Below, one piece after another: positions 17,343 through 25,542 of a stretch of 64,000 nucleotides of DNA. The notes under the pieces are model-generated. The model saw nothing but the letters and a program-made list of their open reading frames with translations, did no database searches and had not been told where the DNA came from. Positions within the stretch are counted from its first letter, which is position 1; each line of letters opens with the position of its first letter. A program made the position numbers and the translations under genes. This DNA comes from Flagellimonas lutaonensis (GTDB lineage: Bacteria; Bacteroidota; Bacteroidia; Flavobacteriales; Flavobacteriaceae): assembly GCF_000963865.1 (NCBI RefSeq), contig NZ_CP011071.1:1492501-1556500 (forward strand). Reading direction: 5' to 3'.

Positions 17343-17657
17343 GTGAAAACGGCGTATGTATACATAATGAGCAATAGACCAAATGGAGTTTTGTACATCG
17401 GTGTTACCGACAATATAGATGAAAGGGTCAAAGAGCATAAACTAAAGGTCAATCCTAAAGCGTTCACTTCTAGATACAACTGTGATAAACTAGTCTATTT
17501 TGAAATTTATGAAAATGGAGCGGAGGCGGCTGTGCGGGAGAAACGTTTGAAGAAATGGAAAAGAGAATGGAAAATTGAGCTGATTGAAGACATGAACCCT
17601 AGCTGGTCAGATCTGAGCATGAATTGGAAATTAAATTATAACAGATTACGAAAATAA
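17343..17657 (+). CDS. GIY-YIG nuclease family protein
   Basis: About 104 residues, a single small GIY-YIG domain of the UPF0213/YhbQ-like kind. The GIY half is YVYIMS and the YIG half is LYIG, spaced by a short loop. RVKEHK follows with the catalytic arginine, then EAAVREKRLKKWKR with the metal-binding glutamate, and the family ending LIEDMNPSWSDLS. I choose the GTG at 17343, because the frame upstream only translates the palindrome. Predicted DNA endonuclease; the target is unknown. It lies between dut and a nucleotidyltransferase, bracketed by inverted palindromes, and looks like an insertion in an otherwise tight cluster. Confidence 0.85.
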   Translation: MKTAYVYIMSNRPNGVLYIGVTDNIDERVKEHKLKVNPKAFTSRYNCDKLVYFEIYENGAEAAVREKRLKKWKREWKIELIEDMNPSWSDLSMNWKLNYNRLRK

Positions 17658-17674
17658 AGTCGAACCAAAAGATA

Positions 17675-17688
17675 CCTGCTTTCGCAGG
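17675..17688. repeat. Palindrome right of the GIY-YIG gene (inverted copy)
   Basis: CCTGC-TTTC-GCAGG. Read on the minus strand, the stretch is GCCTGCGAAAGCAGGTATC, close to the element at 10087-10105 (TCCTGCGAAGGCAGGAATC) and opposite in direction to the copy at 17308-17325. It ends 8 bases before the start codon of the next gene and so overlaps its ribosome-binding region. Confidence 0.75.
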
Positions 17689-17696
17689 CAATTGAT

Positions 17697-18713
17697 ATGA
17701 AAATAATAGTCCCAATGGCAGGCAGGGGTTCCCGTTTAAGGCCCCATACATTGACTGTTCCGAAACCCTTGATTCCCGTAGCGGGCAAGCCCATAGTGCA
17801 CCGATTGGTGAGCGATATTGCCAAGGTGCTTGGCGAACCAATTGAAGAAATCGCCTTTATTCTGGGAGACCCCGCCTTTTTTGGCGACGAAGTGGTCGAA
17901 AGTTTGCAAGAATTGGCCCAAGACTTGGGAGCAAAGGCATCCATTTATCGGCAAGACGAACCTTTGGGCACCGGCCATGCCATTATGAGCGCCAAGCCTT
18001 CATTGGAGGGTCCTGCGGTAATCGCCTATGCCGATACGCTGATTCGTGCCGATTTTGATCTTGACAAAGATGCCGACAGCGTGATTTGGGTAAAACAGGT
18101 CGATAGGCCTGAAGCATATGGCGTGGTCCAGCTTAATGAAAAAAAGGAAATCGTAGAACTGGTCGAAAAGCCAAAAAAGTTTGTGTCTGACCTGGCCGTT
18201 ATCGGTATTTATTATTTCAAGGATGTCAGTGTGCTACGCGATGAGTTGCAGTTTGTACTTGAAAATGATATCATGAATGGGGGCGAATACCAAATAAACG
18301 ACGGAATCAAGCGCATGATGGACAAGGGCATGAAATTTGTAACTGGTAAGGTAGATGAATGGATGGACTGTGGCAACAAAGAGGTGACGGTCGAGACCAA
18401 CCAACGTATGCTGGCCTTTTTGGAAAAAGATGGCGAACGCCTTATTTCCGATTCGGCCAAAACTGAAAATGCCAACATCATTGAACCCTGCTTTATAGGG
18501 GAAAATGTCGTTTTGAAGAATACAACGGTGGGGCCGTATGTTTCGGTGGGTGCCGACACGGTGATCGAGAACTCAACCGTTAAAAATAGCTTAATCCAAA
18601 GCAATAGCATCATCAAAAATGCTAATTTGGATAATGCCATGATCGGCAACCATGTCAGGTACAATGGCAATTTTGAGACCATCAGTATCGGTGATTATTC
18701 GGTGCTCGAATAA
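17697..18713 (+). CDS. Sugar-phosphate nucleotidyltransferase with left-handed beta-helix tail
   Basis: 338 residues. The N-terminal nucleotidyltransferase domain (about 1-235) has the signature MAGRGSRLRPHTLTVPKPL with the GxGxRxxP loop, a metal-site aspartate in IAYADTLI, and EKPK. The C-terminal part (about 255-338) is a hexapeptide-repeat beta-helix (ENVVLKNTTVGPYVSVGADTVI). It should form an NDP-sugar from a sugar-1-phosphate for envelope glycans. Glucose-1-phosphate thymidylyl- or uridylyltransferase type is likely, but the exact base and sugar are not decided by sequence. Confidence 0.85.
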   Translation: MKIIVPMAGRGSRLRPHTLTVPKPLIPVAGKPIVHRLVSDIAKVLGEPIEEIAFILGDPAFFGDEVVESLQELAQDLGAKASIYRQDEPLGTGHAIMSAKPSLEGPAVIAYADTLIRADFDLDKDADSVIWVKQVDRPEAYGVVQLNEKKEIVELVEKPKKFVSDLAVIGIYYFKDVSVLRDELQFVLENDIMNGGEYQINDGIKRMMDKGMKFVTGKVDEWMDCGNKEVTVETNQRMLAFLEKDGERLISDSAKTENANIIEPCFIGENVVLKNTTVGPYVSVGADTVIENSTVKNSLIQSNSIIKNANLDNAMIGNHVRYNGNFETISIGDYSVLE

Positions 18714-18732
18714 GAGTTTCCGCTCCTTGCTT

Positions 18733-18753
18733 GTGCTGAGCGAAGTCGAAGTA
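18733..18753. repeat. Fragment of the dispersed GTCGAAG-type repeat
   Basis: GTGCTGAGCGAAGTCGAAGTA in the spacer before the TPR gene shares the CTGAG...GTCGAAG words with the elements at 7026-7076 and 52843-52879. It is a degenerate, partial copy. Confidence 0.45.
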
Positions 18754-18779
18754 GGGAGAGGGCTAGGGTGAGGGAGAAA

Positions 18780-19709
18780 ATGAAAAAAAAAATTCACTTT
18801 TTGGGAGTTTTAGCTGCGTTTTTCATAATGCAGGGGGTTATTTATGCCCAAAAAGACGAACAAATCGAGGTAGAACAGAGTGCCGAGGTTTTTTTGGATG
18901 AATATACCGATGAGTTTCAAGAGAATTTCTTCGAGGCCCTGAAACAGAAAGGCATTCAAAATTATGACCGGGCCGCCAATCTGCTCCTAAAGTGCAAACA
19001 GCTCAAGCCGGGGGATCCGGCCATTGACCACGAATTGGCCAAGGTGTACCTCCTAGACAAAAAATATCCATCTGCCCAACAATATGCCATTGAAGCCCTG
19101 CACTCTGGGCCTGAAAATTATTGGTTCTTGAATACCCTGCTCAGTATAATTGACCGGCAGGGCAGTGCCATTGAAACAGTTCAAGATCGGATTCCTTATG
19201 GTAATAAAGAACTTAAACAGAACTTGGTGCGTATCTATTTCAAGACTAAAAGGTTTCAACAGGCGTTGAACGTCTTGAATGAAATGGGCACATCAGATTT
19301 TAAAGAACGGTATTTACAACGAATCAATGACTCCATCCATAAGCCAAAAACAGCAGGCCCTGCCCCTGTGGTCGAAGAAGAAACGGAAGAGGACGTGCTG
19401 TCAAGGCGTAAGAGCACTATTGAGGAAGCCATCGCCAACAATGATTTTAATGCAGTGGAATCGTTGTCCGCCGAAGCTTTGGAAGCCTACCCATTACAAC
19501 CATATTTCTACTATGCACAGGGTTGGGCACTCAACAAACAGGGGAGGCCAAAAGAGGCCATCAGTATTTTGGAAACGGGTTTGGATTACCTTTTCGATGA
19601 CCAAACCCTGCTCAAGATGATATACGCTGAACTGGCAGAAGCGCACAAAACGCTGGGCAATGGTTCAAAAGCAAATGAATACCTTAGTAAAATAAAATCA
19701 GGGTTATAG
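18780..19709 (+). CDS. Secreted TPR protein
   Basis: 309 residues from the ATG at 18780 (AGGGAGAAA lies just upstream; the in-frame GTG at 18768 falls in that ribosome-binding stretch). It has a cleavable signal peptide (MKKKIHFLGVLAAFFIMQGV, cleavage near YAQ). TPR-like helical repeats fill two blocks, about residues 45-130 (AANLLLKCKQLKPGDPAIDH and following) and 215-309 (PYFYYAQGWALNKQGRPKEA), joined by a Pro/Glu-rich linker. Periplasmic scaffold or adaptor. It is the first gene of a tight TPR/DUF4292/EnvC trio common in Flavobacteriia, which suggests a shared envelope role. Confidence 0.8.
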   Translation: MKKKIHFLGVLAAFFIMQGVIYAQKDEQIEVEQSAEVFLDEYTDEFQENFFEALKQKGIQNYDRAANLLLKCKQLKPGDPAIDHELAKVYLLDKKYPSAQQYAIEALHSGPENYWFLNTLLSIIDRQGSAIETVQDRIPYGNKELKQNLVRIYFKTKRFQQALNVLNEMGTSDFKERYLQRINDSIHKPKTAGPAPVVEEETEEDVLSRRKSTIEEAIANNDFNAVESLSAEALEAYPLQPYFYYAQGWALNKQGRPKEAISILETGLDYLFDDQTLLKMIYAELAEAHKTLGNGSKANEYLSKIKSGL

Positions 19710-20497
19710 TGAAGGCAAGCATATCGGAAAACAGATTTCTTCTTGGGGCCGCCCTATTGGTCTTTGTCATGGCCTTTGTGTCGTGCAAGTCTGCCAAATC
19801 TGTGGTTTCGGGCAACGTTGACCCCAACCTATCCACAAAGAAGATCATTGCGAACCACTATAAAAACCAAACTGATTTCAGAACACTGAACGGTCGGGTA
19901 CGGATCGATTATTCTGACGGTTCATCAGAACAATCGTTCAATGTGGGGTTGCGAATGAAAAAAGACAGTGTCATCTGGATCAGCGCCACCTTGGGCATTG
20001 TAAAGGCCTATATTACACCAGAGAAAGTGTCGTTCTACAACAAGCTGGAAGGAGAGTACTTTGAAGGCGACTATGGCTATTTAAGCGATTTGCTGGGTGT
20101 AGAGCTCGATTTTGACAAGGTGCAGAACCTTTTGTTGGGTAACGCCATTTACGACCTGAGAAAACAAAAATATGGAGCCACGGTCAACGGCAACCAATAC
20201 GAACTAAGGCCAAAGAAGGCAGATGAACTGACAAAACTATTACTGTTGTTAGAGCCTAAGAACTTCAAGGCGGCGGCCCAATTTTTGGCACAGCCCCTTG
20301 AAGACCGTTCCTTACATGTCAAGTACTCGTATCAAAAGAATGCAGGAAGGGTATTTCCCGAAAATATCCATATCCAGGCACTCAATGGGGGGTCGGCAAA
20401 CCTGATTTCCCTTGAATTCAAGAACCTGAAGGTAAACGAAAGCCTGAACTTTCCTTATAAAATACCAAAAGGTTTTAAAGAAATAGTATTGAAGTAA
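19709..20497 (+). CDS. DUF4292 family lipoprotein
   Basis: 262-residue lipoprotein (lipobox AFVSC near residue 26). The mature part is beta-rich with the DUF4292 block DFRTLNGRVRIDYSDGS and VIWISATLGIVKAYITPEKVSFYNKLEGEYFEGD. The fold recalls LolA/LolB-type lipoprotein carriers, and a role in handling outer-membrane lipids or lipoproteins is possible but unproven. Its GTG start overlaps the previous stop by one base (TAGTG), implying translational coupling, and the EnvC-like gene begins 2 bases after its stop. Confidence 0.8.
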   Translation: MKASISENRFLLGAALLVFVMAFVSCKSAKSVVSGNVDPNLSTKKIIANHYKNQTDFRTLNGRVRIDYSDGSSEQSFNVGLRMKKDSVIWISATLGIVKAYITPEKVSFYNKLEGEYFEGDYGYLSDLLGVELDFDKVQNLLLGNAIYDLRKQKYGATVNGNQYELRPKKADELTKLLLLLEPKNFKAAAQFLAQPLEDRSLHVKYSYQKNAGRVFPENIHIQALNGGSANLISLEFKNLKVNESLNFPYKIPKGFKEIVLK

Positions 20498-20498
20498 T

Positions 20499-21719
20499 AT
20501 GAAAGGTAAAACGGCACATTATCTTGTATTACAGCTATTTTTTCTTCTCTCCCTCAATGTGGCTTTTTCCCAGACCAGTGAACAAAAGGTATTGGAGGCC
20601 AAGCGTGCCAAACTCCAGAATGAAATCAAGGAAATAAACAGGTTGCTTTTTGCCGAAAAGAAACAAAAGGGCAATGTTTTGGAGCATATGGAGGCCCTTG
20701 ACAAAAAGATAAACGTTCGGCAACAGTTGATCCGTGTGACCAACCAGCAATCCAATCTGCTCAACCGACAGATCAACGTAAATATTAGAAGTATAAGCAA
20801 GTTACGGGAAGACCTGAGATTGTTGAAGGAAGAATATGCCCAATTGATCCAAAAATCGTATCAGAACAGAACACAGAACAACCGTTTGATGTTCTTGCTC
20901 TCTTCAGAAGATTTCTTTCAGGCCTTCAAAAGGTGGCAATACATGAAGCAGTATGCAGAGCACCGCAAACAACAGGGTGAGAAAATTATGCAGAAGACCG
21001 AAGAGCTGGCGGCACTCAATATAGAACTAACTGAACAACGAAAGGCCAAAGAGAAGCTGTTGGCCGAGAATGTGAGGATCAAAAACCAGCTGTACAAAGA
21101 AATAAAGACGCAAAAAGAGCTGCTACAGAGCATTCGAAAAAATGAGAGGGCCTATGCGGCGGCCATCGAGCAAAAAAAGAAGGAGGCCAGCCGAATAGAC
21201 CGTGAAATAGAGCGGTTGATACGTTCAGCCATAGCCAGCTCCAATAAAAAGGCCGGCAAGACCAGTAGTCGTTTTGTGCTGACACCCGAGGCTGAGATGG
21301 TGGCAAACAATTTTTCCTCGAACAAGGGCAAGTTGATCTGGCCGGTTGAAAAGGGCATCAAAAGCCAAGGCTTCGGTGTGTATGCCGATAAGGTGTATCC
21401 CGGTATAAAGCACCAGAACAATGGCGTCACCATAGCCACTGATAAAGGCGCCAAGGCCCGGGCCATATTCGAGGGAGAGGTCATTACCATTTTTACCAAC
21501 AAAATGGGCATTAAAGGGGTATACCTAAGGCATGGTAATTATATCAGCATGTACTATAACCTTTCGAAGGTGTATGTGCAAAAAGGCGATAAGGTAGCGG
21601 CCAAAGAACCTTTGGGCGAGATATATACCAATCGGTTTGATGGTTCCACGGCCCTGAAGTTTTATCTTTACAGGGATACCGATAGATTGAACCCCGAAGA
21701 GTGGATTTACCAACTATAG
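20499..21719 (+). CDS. EnvC-like murein hydrolase activator (degenerate M23 domain)
   Basis: 406 residues: signal peptide (cleavage near AFSQ), a long coiled coil (about residues 25-250) rich in Glu, Lys and Arg, then a C-terminal LytM/M23 domain (about 285-406). The M23 metal ligands are missing: the HxxxD position reads NNGVTIAT, the YxHL position reads YYNLSK and the HLHFE position reads LKFYL. It should therefore not cut peptidoglycan itself but activate an amidase, as EnvC does in E. coli. It ends the envelope cluster begun at 15429. Confidence 0.88.
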   Translation: MKGKTAHYLVLQLFFLLSLNVAFSQTSEQKVLEAKRAKLQNEIKEINRLLFAEKKQKGNVLEHMEALDKKINVRQQLIRVTNQQSNLLNRQINVNIRSISKLREDLRLLKEEYAQLIQKSYQNRTQNNRLMFLLSSEDFFQAFKRWQYMKQYAEHRKQQGEKIMQKTEELAALNIELTEQRKAKEKLLAENVRIKNQLYKEIKTQKELLQSIRKNERAYAAAIEQKKKEASRIDREIERLIRSAIASSNKKAGKTSSRFVLTPEAEMVANNFSSNKGKLIWPVEKGIKSQGFGVYADKVYPGIKHQNNGVTIATDKGAKARAIFEGEVITIFTNKMGIKGVYLRHGNYISMYYNLSKVYVQKGDKVAAKEPLGEIYTNRFDGSTALKFYLYRDTDRLNPEEWIYQL

Positions 21720-21723
21720 CAAT

Positions 21724-22560
21724 ATGAAAAAGATTACAGACTTACAAGGCACCTTTACCCTGCACAACGGGGTTGAAATGCCCTATTTTGGGCTTGGGGT
21801 GTACCTGTCGGAAGATGGCCAAGAGGTCATCAACGCGGTAAAATGGGCGTTAGAGGCGGGTTACCGCCATATTGACACCGCTTCTGTCTACAACAATGAA
21901 GAAGGGGTCGGAAAAGGTATCCGAGAAAGCGGGGCTCAACGCAAAGAGGTCTTTCTGGTCAGCAAGGTATGGAATTCAGACCAAGGCTACGATAGTACCT
22001 TAAAAGCCTTCGACGACAGCCTTGACCTTCTTCAAGTGGATTATTTGGATCTATACCTCGTACATTGGCCGGTCAACGGAAAGTATAAGGACACCTGGAG
22101 GGCCTTCGAAAAACTGTACCGAGACGGCCGGGTAAGGGCTATCGGGGTCAGCAACTTTCTACAGCACCATTTAGAAGATCTGTTGCAGTCGGCAGAAATT
22201 GTGCCCATGGTGAACCAAATGGAGTTCCATCCCTATCTGGTGCAACAAGATCTAATCGATTTCTGCAACAAAAATACCATTCAGTATGAAGCTTGGTCGC
22301 CACTTATGCAGGGCCATATATTTGAAATGGAGGAGTTTAAGCAACTAGCTGAAAAATATGGGAAGACCATCGCCCAAATAGTACTTCGGTGGGATTTACA
22401 GAAAGGGGTGGTAACCATTCCCAAATCGAGCAAGAAAGAACGGATCATTGCCAATGCCGACATTTTTGACTTTGAGCTCAGCGATGAAGACGTAAAACTG
22501 CTCGATGGGCTTGACAGGGGCAAGCGATTCGGCCCTGACCCCGACAACTTTGATTTTTAA
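21724..22560 (+). CDS. Aldo/keto reductase
   Basis: 278-residue NADPH-dependent oxidoreductase of the AKR superfamily. The first signature GYRHIDTASVYNNEEGVGKGI carries the catalytic Asp and Tyr, the Lys is in FLVSKVWN, and the His in LYLVHWP, so the tetrad is complete. The cofactor segment near the C-terminus is TIPKSSKKERIIANADIFDF. Similar enzymes (2,5-diketogluconate reductase group) reduce diverse aldehydes and ketones. It overlaps the thioesterase gene tail to tail by 4 bases. Confidence 0.93.
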   Translation: MKKITDLQGTFTLHNGVEMPYFGLGVYLSEDGQEVINAVKWALEAGYRHIDTASVYNNEEGVGKGIRESGAQRKEVFLVSKVWNSDQGYDSTLKAFDDSLDLLQVDYLDLYLVHWPVNGKYKDTWRAFEKLYRDGRVRAIGVSNFLQHHLEDLLQSAEIVPMVNQMEFHPYLVQQDLIDFCNKNTIQYEAWSPLMQGHIFEMEEFKQLAEKYGKTIAQIVLRWDLQKGVVTIPKSSKKERIIANADIFDFELSDEDVKLLDGLDRGKRFGPDPDNFDF

Positions 22561-23075
22561 GGCTCTTTGGTAAACAGGGCCTTTAGTTCGGTAGCATCAG
22601 AAGGTTTCATCTTGCCCGCCAATACCAGGCTGAGCTGTTTTCGGCGCAACGCGGCTTCATAGCGTTCTTTTTCCAAGTCGGTTTCGGGCACTATGGGCGG
22701 TACTTCGGTAGGCTTGCCCGTTTCATCCACCGCAACAAAGGTGTAGATGGCCTCGTTGGCCTTGGTACGCTCTCCGCTAAACCGGTCCTCGATCCATACA
22801 TCGATAAAAACCTCCATAGAGGTCTTGAAGGCTCTTGAAATTGCCGCTTCCACCGTCACAACGCTTCCCAGCGGCACCGAATGGTTAAAGGCCACATGGT
22901 TAACAGAAGCCGTAACGGTGATCCTACGACTGTGCCTTCGGGCGGCAATGCTTGCGGCCCTGTCCATCCGGGCCAATAATTCCCCTCCAAACAAATTGTT
23001 CAACGGATTGGTCTCGCTTGGCAATACCAAATCGGTCATGACCGTACGTGATTCACTGGGCGTTTTGGGCTGCAT
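22557..23075 (-). CDS. Acyl-CoA thioesterase, hotdog fold
   Basis: 172-residue cytosolic acyl-CoA hydrolase of the BACH/YciA-like group. The hotdog core shows the catalytic Asn/Asp region ETNPLNNLFGGELLARMDRAA and the beta strands TASVNHVAFNHSVPLGSVV and FIDVWIEDRFSGERTKANEAIYTFVAVD. The extended helical C-terminus is usual for Bacteroidota copies. The chain length of the substrate is unknown. Confidence 0.9.
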   Translation of the reverse strand: MQPKTPSESRTVMTDLVLPSETNPLNNLFGGELLARMDRAASIAARRHSRRITVTASVNHVAFNHSVPLGSVVTVEAAISRAFKTSMEVFIDVWIEDRFSGERTKANEAIYTFVAVDETGKPTEVPPIVPETDLEKERYEAALRRKQLSLVLAGKMKPSDATELKALFTKEP

Positions 23076-23131
23076 ACCTTTTAAATTTTGCGCAAAGATA
23101 CACCAGTTGAAAGGGCTACAAAAGAGAAGCG

Positions 23132-24073
23132 TTATTTTTCAGAGAGCAGCCAAGCATCGGGCGATTCTGTTCTTCTGATTTGCTTGAGGTAGGCCAAGGC
23201 CTCTTTGGGATCTTCAAAACTGGCATAGGCCACTTGGTGGAGCCCATATCGGTTCTGGCCCAGATAAAGGGCATTGTGCCCCTTTTCTCGAAGTTGTCGT
23301 ACCTTTTTGTCGGCATTTTCTTCAAACCTGAAGGCCCCGGCAATGACATGGTGAGACCCTTTTTTGGCTTTTTTGACAGTAATGGTCAGGGGTGGCAGTT
23401 CAACGGGGTCGCTATCGAAGAAGGTTGCTTCCTGAATCAGGCGCGACACCTCGCTTTGGGCCTCTTCTTGGGCAATTTGTTGGTCTATGGTCGCTTGGTG
23501 GTAGAAACGATATCCTGTAAAGCCTGCCGATACGGCCAATAGAATGACCGCAGCATATTTCAGCCAAGGCGCCACCTTGCGTTCTTCCCGTTTTTCAGGG
23601 GTTATCATAAAGGGCACCCGTTCTTCCAGTTTCTCAACTTCTTCTTTCAGTACTTCGCGCTGAACGGGAACGGCAGTGAAGGAAGCCAACCCGAACGAAG
23701 CGGTAAGAAAGTTGGTCTTGTTCTCGGGCTGAAATTGGATTCGCCCCTCCTTGGCCCATAATTTTCCAATACCGATCAAATCGAGTTCCTCGCCTTGCTG
23801 TAGACGCCCAAGCCACTCTTTTGAGATGGCCTCGACCTCTGTGAGGGCCTCTTCAAAAGGCAAATTTAGGTCTTTGGCTATATGTGACACCAAAAGACCA
23901 TCGTTTTTGGTAAGCTGCCCATTGAAAGAGATTACCTTGGTCGGTGGTGTGATGGTGTTGGTGGCCGAATGGATTTCGGCGGGCTTGGTATGCGCCAAGA
24001 AGGCACCGAAATTGGGCATTACCACACAATGGTATCTATACAGTAGTTCTTCTATATAGTGCTCTGCACGCAT
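23132..24073 (-). CDS. SPOR-domain protein with HU-CCDC81-like N-terminus
   Basis: 313-residue single-pass membrane protein. The N-terminal 135 residues (EELLYRYHCVVMPNFGAFLA, GELDLIGIGKLW region) match the pair of HU-like domains (HU-CCDC81) found in Bacteroidota SPOR proteins. One helix follows (about 175-195, WLKYAAVILLAVSAGFTGYRF), then a periplasmic linker and a C-terminal SPOR domain (about 240-313, SHHVIAGAFRFEENADKKVRQL) that binds denuded glycan at division sites. A DNA-binding-like fold on the cytosolic side linked to a septal glycan sensor is noteworthy. It is divergent from dprA. Confidence 0.85.
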   Translation of the reverse strand: MRAEHYIEELLYRYHCVVMPNFGAFLAHTKPAEIHSATNTITPPTKVISFNGQLTKNDGLLVSHIAKDLNLPFEEALTEVEAISKEWLGRLQQGEELDLIGIGKLWAKEGRIQFQPENKTNFLTASFGLASFTAVPVQREVLKEEVEKLEERVPFMITPEKREERKVAPWLKYAAVILLAVSAGFTGYRFYHQATIDQQIAQEEAQSEVSRLIQEATFFDSDPVELPPLTITVKKAKKGSHHVIAGAFRFEENADKKVRQLREKGHNALYLGQNRYGLHQVAYASFEDPKEALAYLKQIRRTESPDAWLLSEK

Positions 24074-24178
24074 GTCGACAAATATTGCAAAAATTACAGG
24101 GGCGTAAAATATGATGCATAACTTTTTATTAACATTCTATTTTCGGTATTTTGTGAATAAATACTGTCGATTTCTCAA

Positions 24179-25282
24179 ATGTCTGAAAGCGAATTGATTG
24201 CTGCCCTCCGTTTGCAGCGCGTTCCCAATATTGGTGATATCACGGCCAAAAAACTGATTTCACACTGTGGCAGCCCATCGGCAGTTTTTGGGGACAAACG
24301 GCAGCACTTGCTCAAAATCGAGGGAATTGGCCCGCTTACCCTGAAGGGACTCTACGATACGGTGCATATCGAAGAGGCCGAAGCTGAGATAGCCTTTATA
24401 AAGAAGCACGGTATCGAGGTTCATTATTTTATGGACGACGCTTATCCACAGTATTTGAAACACTGCATTGATGCACCAATTCTGCTGTTTGCCAAGGGTA
24501 CTATCGATTTACGGGGCAAGAAGATCATCAGCGTGGTGGGCACAAGGAATATCACCAGTTACGGGCAAGCGTTTTGTGAAGCGCTCATAGAGCAACTGGC
24601 CCCGCTGGACCCCATAATCGTCAGTGGCTTCGCGTATGGTGTCGATATTGCGGTTCAGCGTGCCGCCATGGAAAAGGGCTTGCAGACCATTGGATGCCTT
24701 GCCCACGGACTCAACCAAATCTATCCGAAGGCCCATGCAAAATATGTCTCTGCGGTTGAAAGAAATGGGGGTTTTGTCACCGAATTCTGGAGCGATAGTA
24801 ACCCTGATCGCGAGAATTTCTTGAAGCGTAACCGTATCATTGCCGGTATGGCCGAGGCCACCGTGGTGATAGAATCAGCCGAAAAAGGGGGCAGTCTGGT
24901 AACTGCCGATATTGCCAATAGCTACAACCGCGATGTATTTGCCGTGCCCGGCCGAAGCTCTGATAAATTCAGTGTTGGGTGCAACAACCTGATCAAGCAA
25001 CAAAAGGCGCATATGCTCACTTCTGCTGCCGATCTAGTGTATATGTTGGGGTGGAAACTGGAAGAAAAACCAACAAAACAGGCACAAAAACAACTTTTTG
25101 TAGAGTTGGACGATACGGAACAGGCCATTTATTCCTTTTTGCAGAGCAACGGCAAACAACTGCTCGATACGGTGGCGTTGGAATGCCAGCTCCCTATTTT
25201 CAAGGCATCATCGACCCTTTTGAACATGGAAATGAAGGGCGTGGTGCGCCCCTTGCCCGGAAAACTGTTCGAGGCCATTTAA
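24179..25282 (+). CDS. dprA: DNA processing protein DprA
   Basis: 367 residues. DprA binds incoming single-stranded DNA and loads RecA during natural transformation. The N-terminal helix-hairpin-helix part is seen in VPNIGDITAKKLISHCG and LLKIEGIGPLTLKGL. The Rossmann core shows SVVGTRNITSYG, SGFAYGVDIAVQRAAM and NRIIAGMAEATVVIESAEKGGSLVTA, and a C-terminal winged helix follows. Length is normal. It lies head to head with the SPOR gene. Confidence 0.96.
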   Translation: MSESELIAALRLQRVPNIGDITAKKLISHCGSPSAVFGDKRQHLLKIEGIGPLTLKGLYDTVHIEEAEAEIAFIKKHGIEVHYFMDDAYPQYLKHCIDAPILLFAKGTIDLRGKKIISVVGTRNITSYGQAFCEALIEQLAPLDPIIVSGFAYGVDIAVQRAAMEKGLQTIGCLAHGLNQIYPKAHAKYVSAVERNGGFVTEFWSDSNPDRENFLKRNRIIAGMAEATVVIESAEKGGSLVTADIANSYNRDVFAVPGRSSDKFSVGCNNLIKQQKAHMLTSAADLVYMLGWKLEEKPTKQAQKQLFVELDDTEQAIYSFLQSNGKQLLDTVALECQLPIFKASSTLLNMEMKGVVRPLPGKLFEAI

Positions 25283-25296
25283 AAAGGCCCTTTTTT
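25273..25296 (+). terminator. Weak terminator at the end of dprA
   Basis: GGCC (25273-25276) and GGCC (25286-25289) can pair around a loop containing the dprA stop, followed by C and six T. The stem is short, hence a low score. Confidence 0.35.
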
Positions 25297-25328
25297 GTGA
25301 TTCTTAACGGATTGAAGTATCACTTTTC

Positions 25329-25487
25329 ACCGACCGAGTGGTTTGCTGTGCTATAAAATTCTTGGGACCGTCGGTTGTTTTGGGCACTTTATCGATAAAA
25401 TGCTTCTTAAAATCAGACCCTGATAGTATGGGAGGTAATTACCTTTAAAGGCTAAAACCGACTGGGCGGTTTGTTATAAAATACTTG
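25329..25487. repeat. Three-copy degenerate repeat between dprA and trpS
   Basis: The 260-base gap holds no gene that I can see. It contains ACCGACCGAGTGGTTTG followed by TATAAAATTCTTG (25329-25364), a degenerate copy starting ACCGTCGGTTG with ATAAAATGCTT (25367-25406), and ACCGACTGGGCGGTTTG followed by TATAAAATACTTG (25457-25487). Copies one and three agree at 14 of 17 and 12 of 13 positions with a small indel. The middle copy contains TTATCGATAAAATGC, also found before sprE. Confidence 0.55.
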
Positions 25488-25542
25488 CCAAAGCAGTAAG
25501 ATTTGTTTTTTATCCATTTTAAAAAGGACTTCAGGGAGGCTT

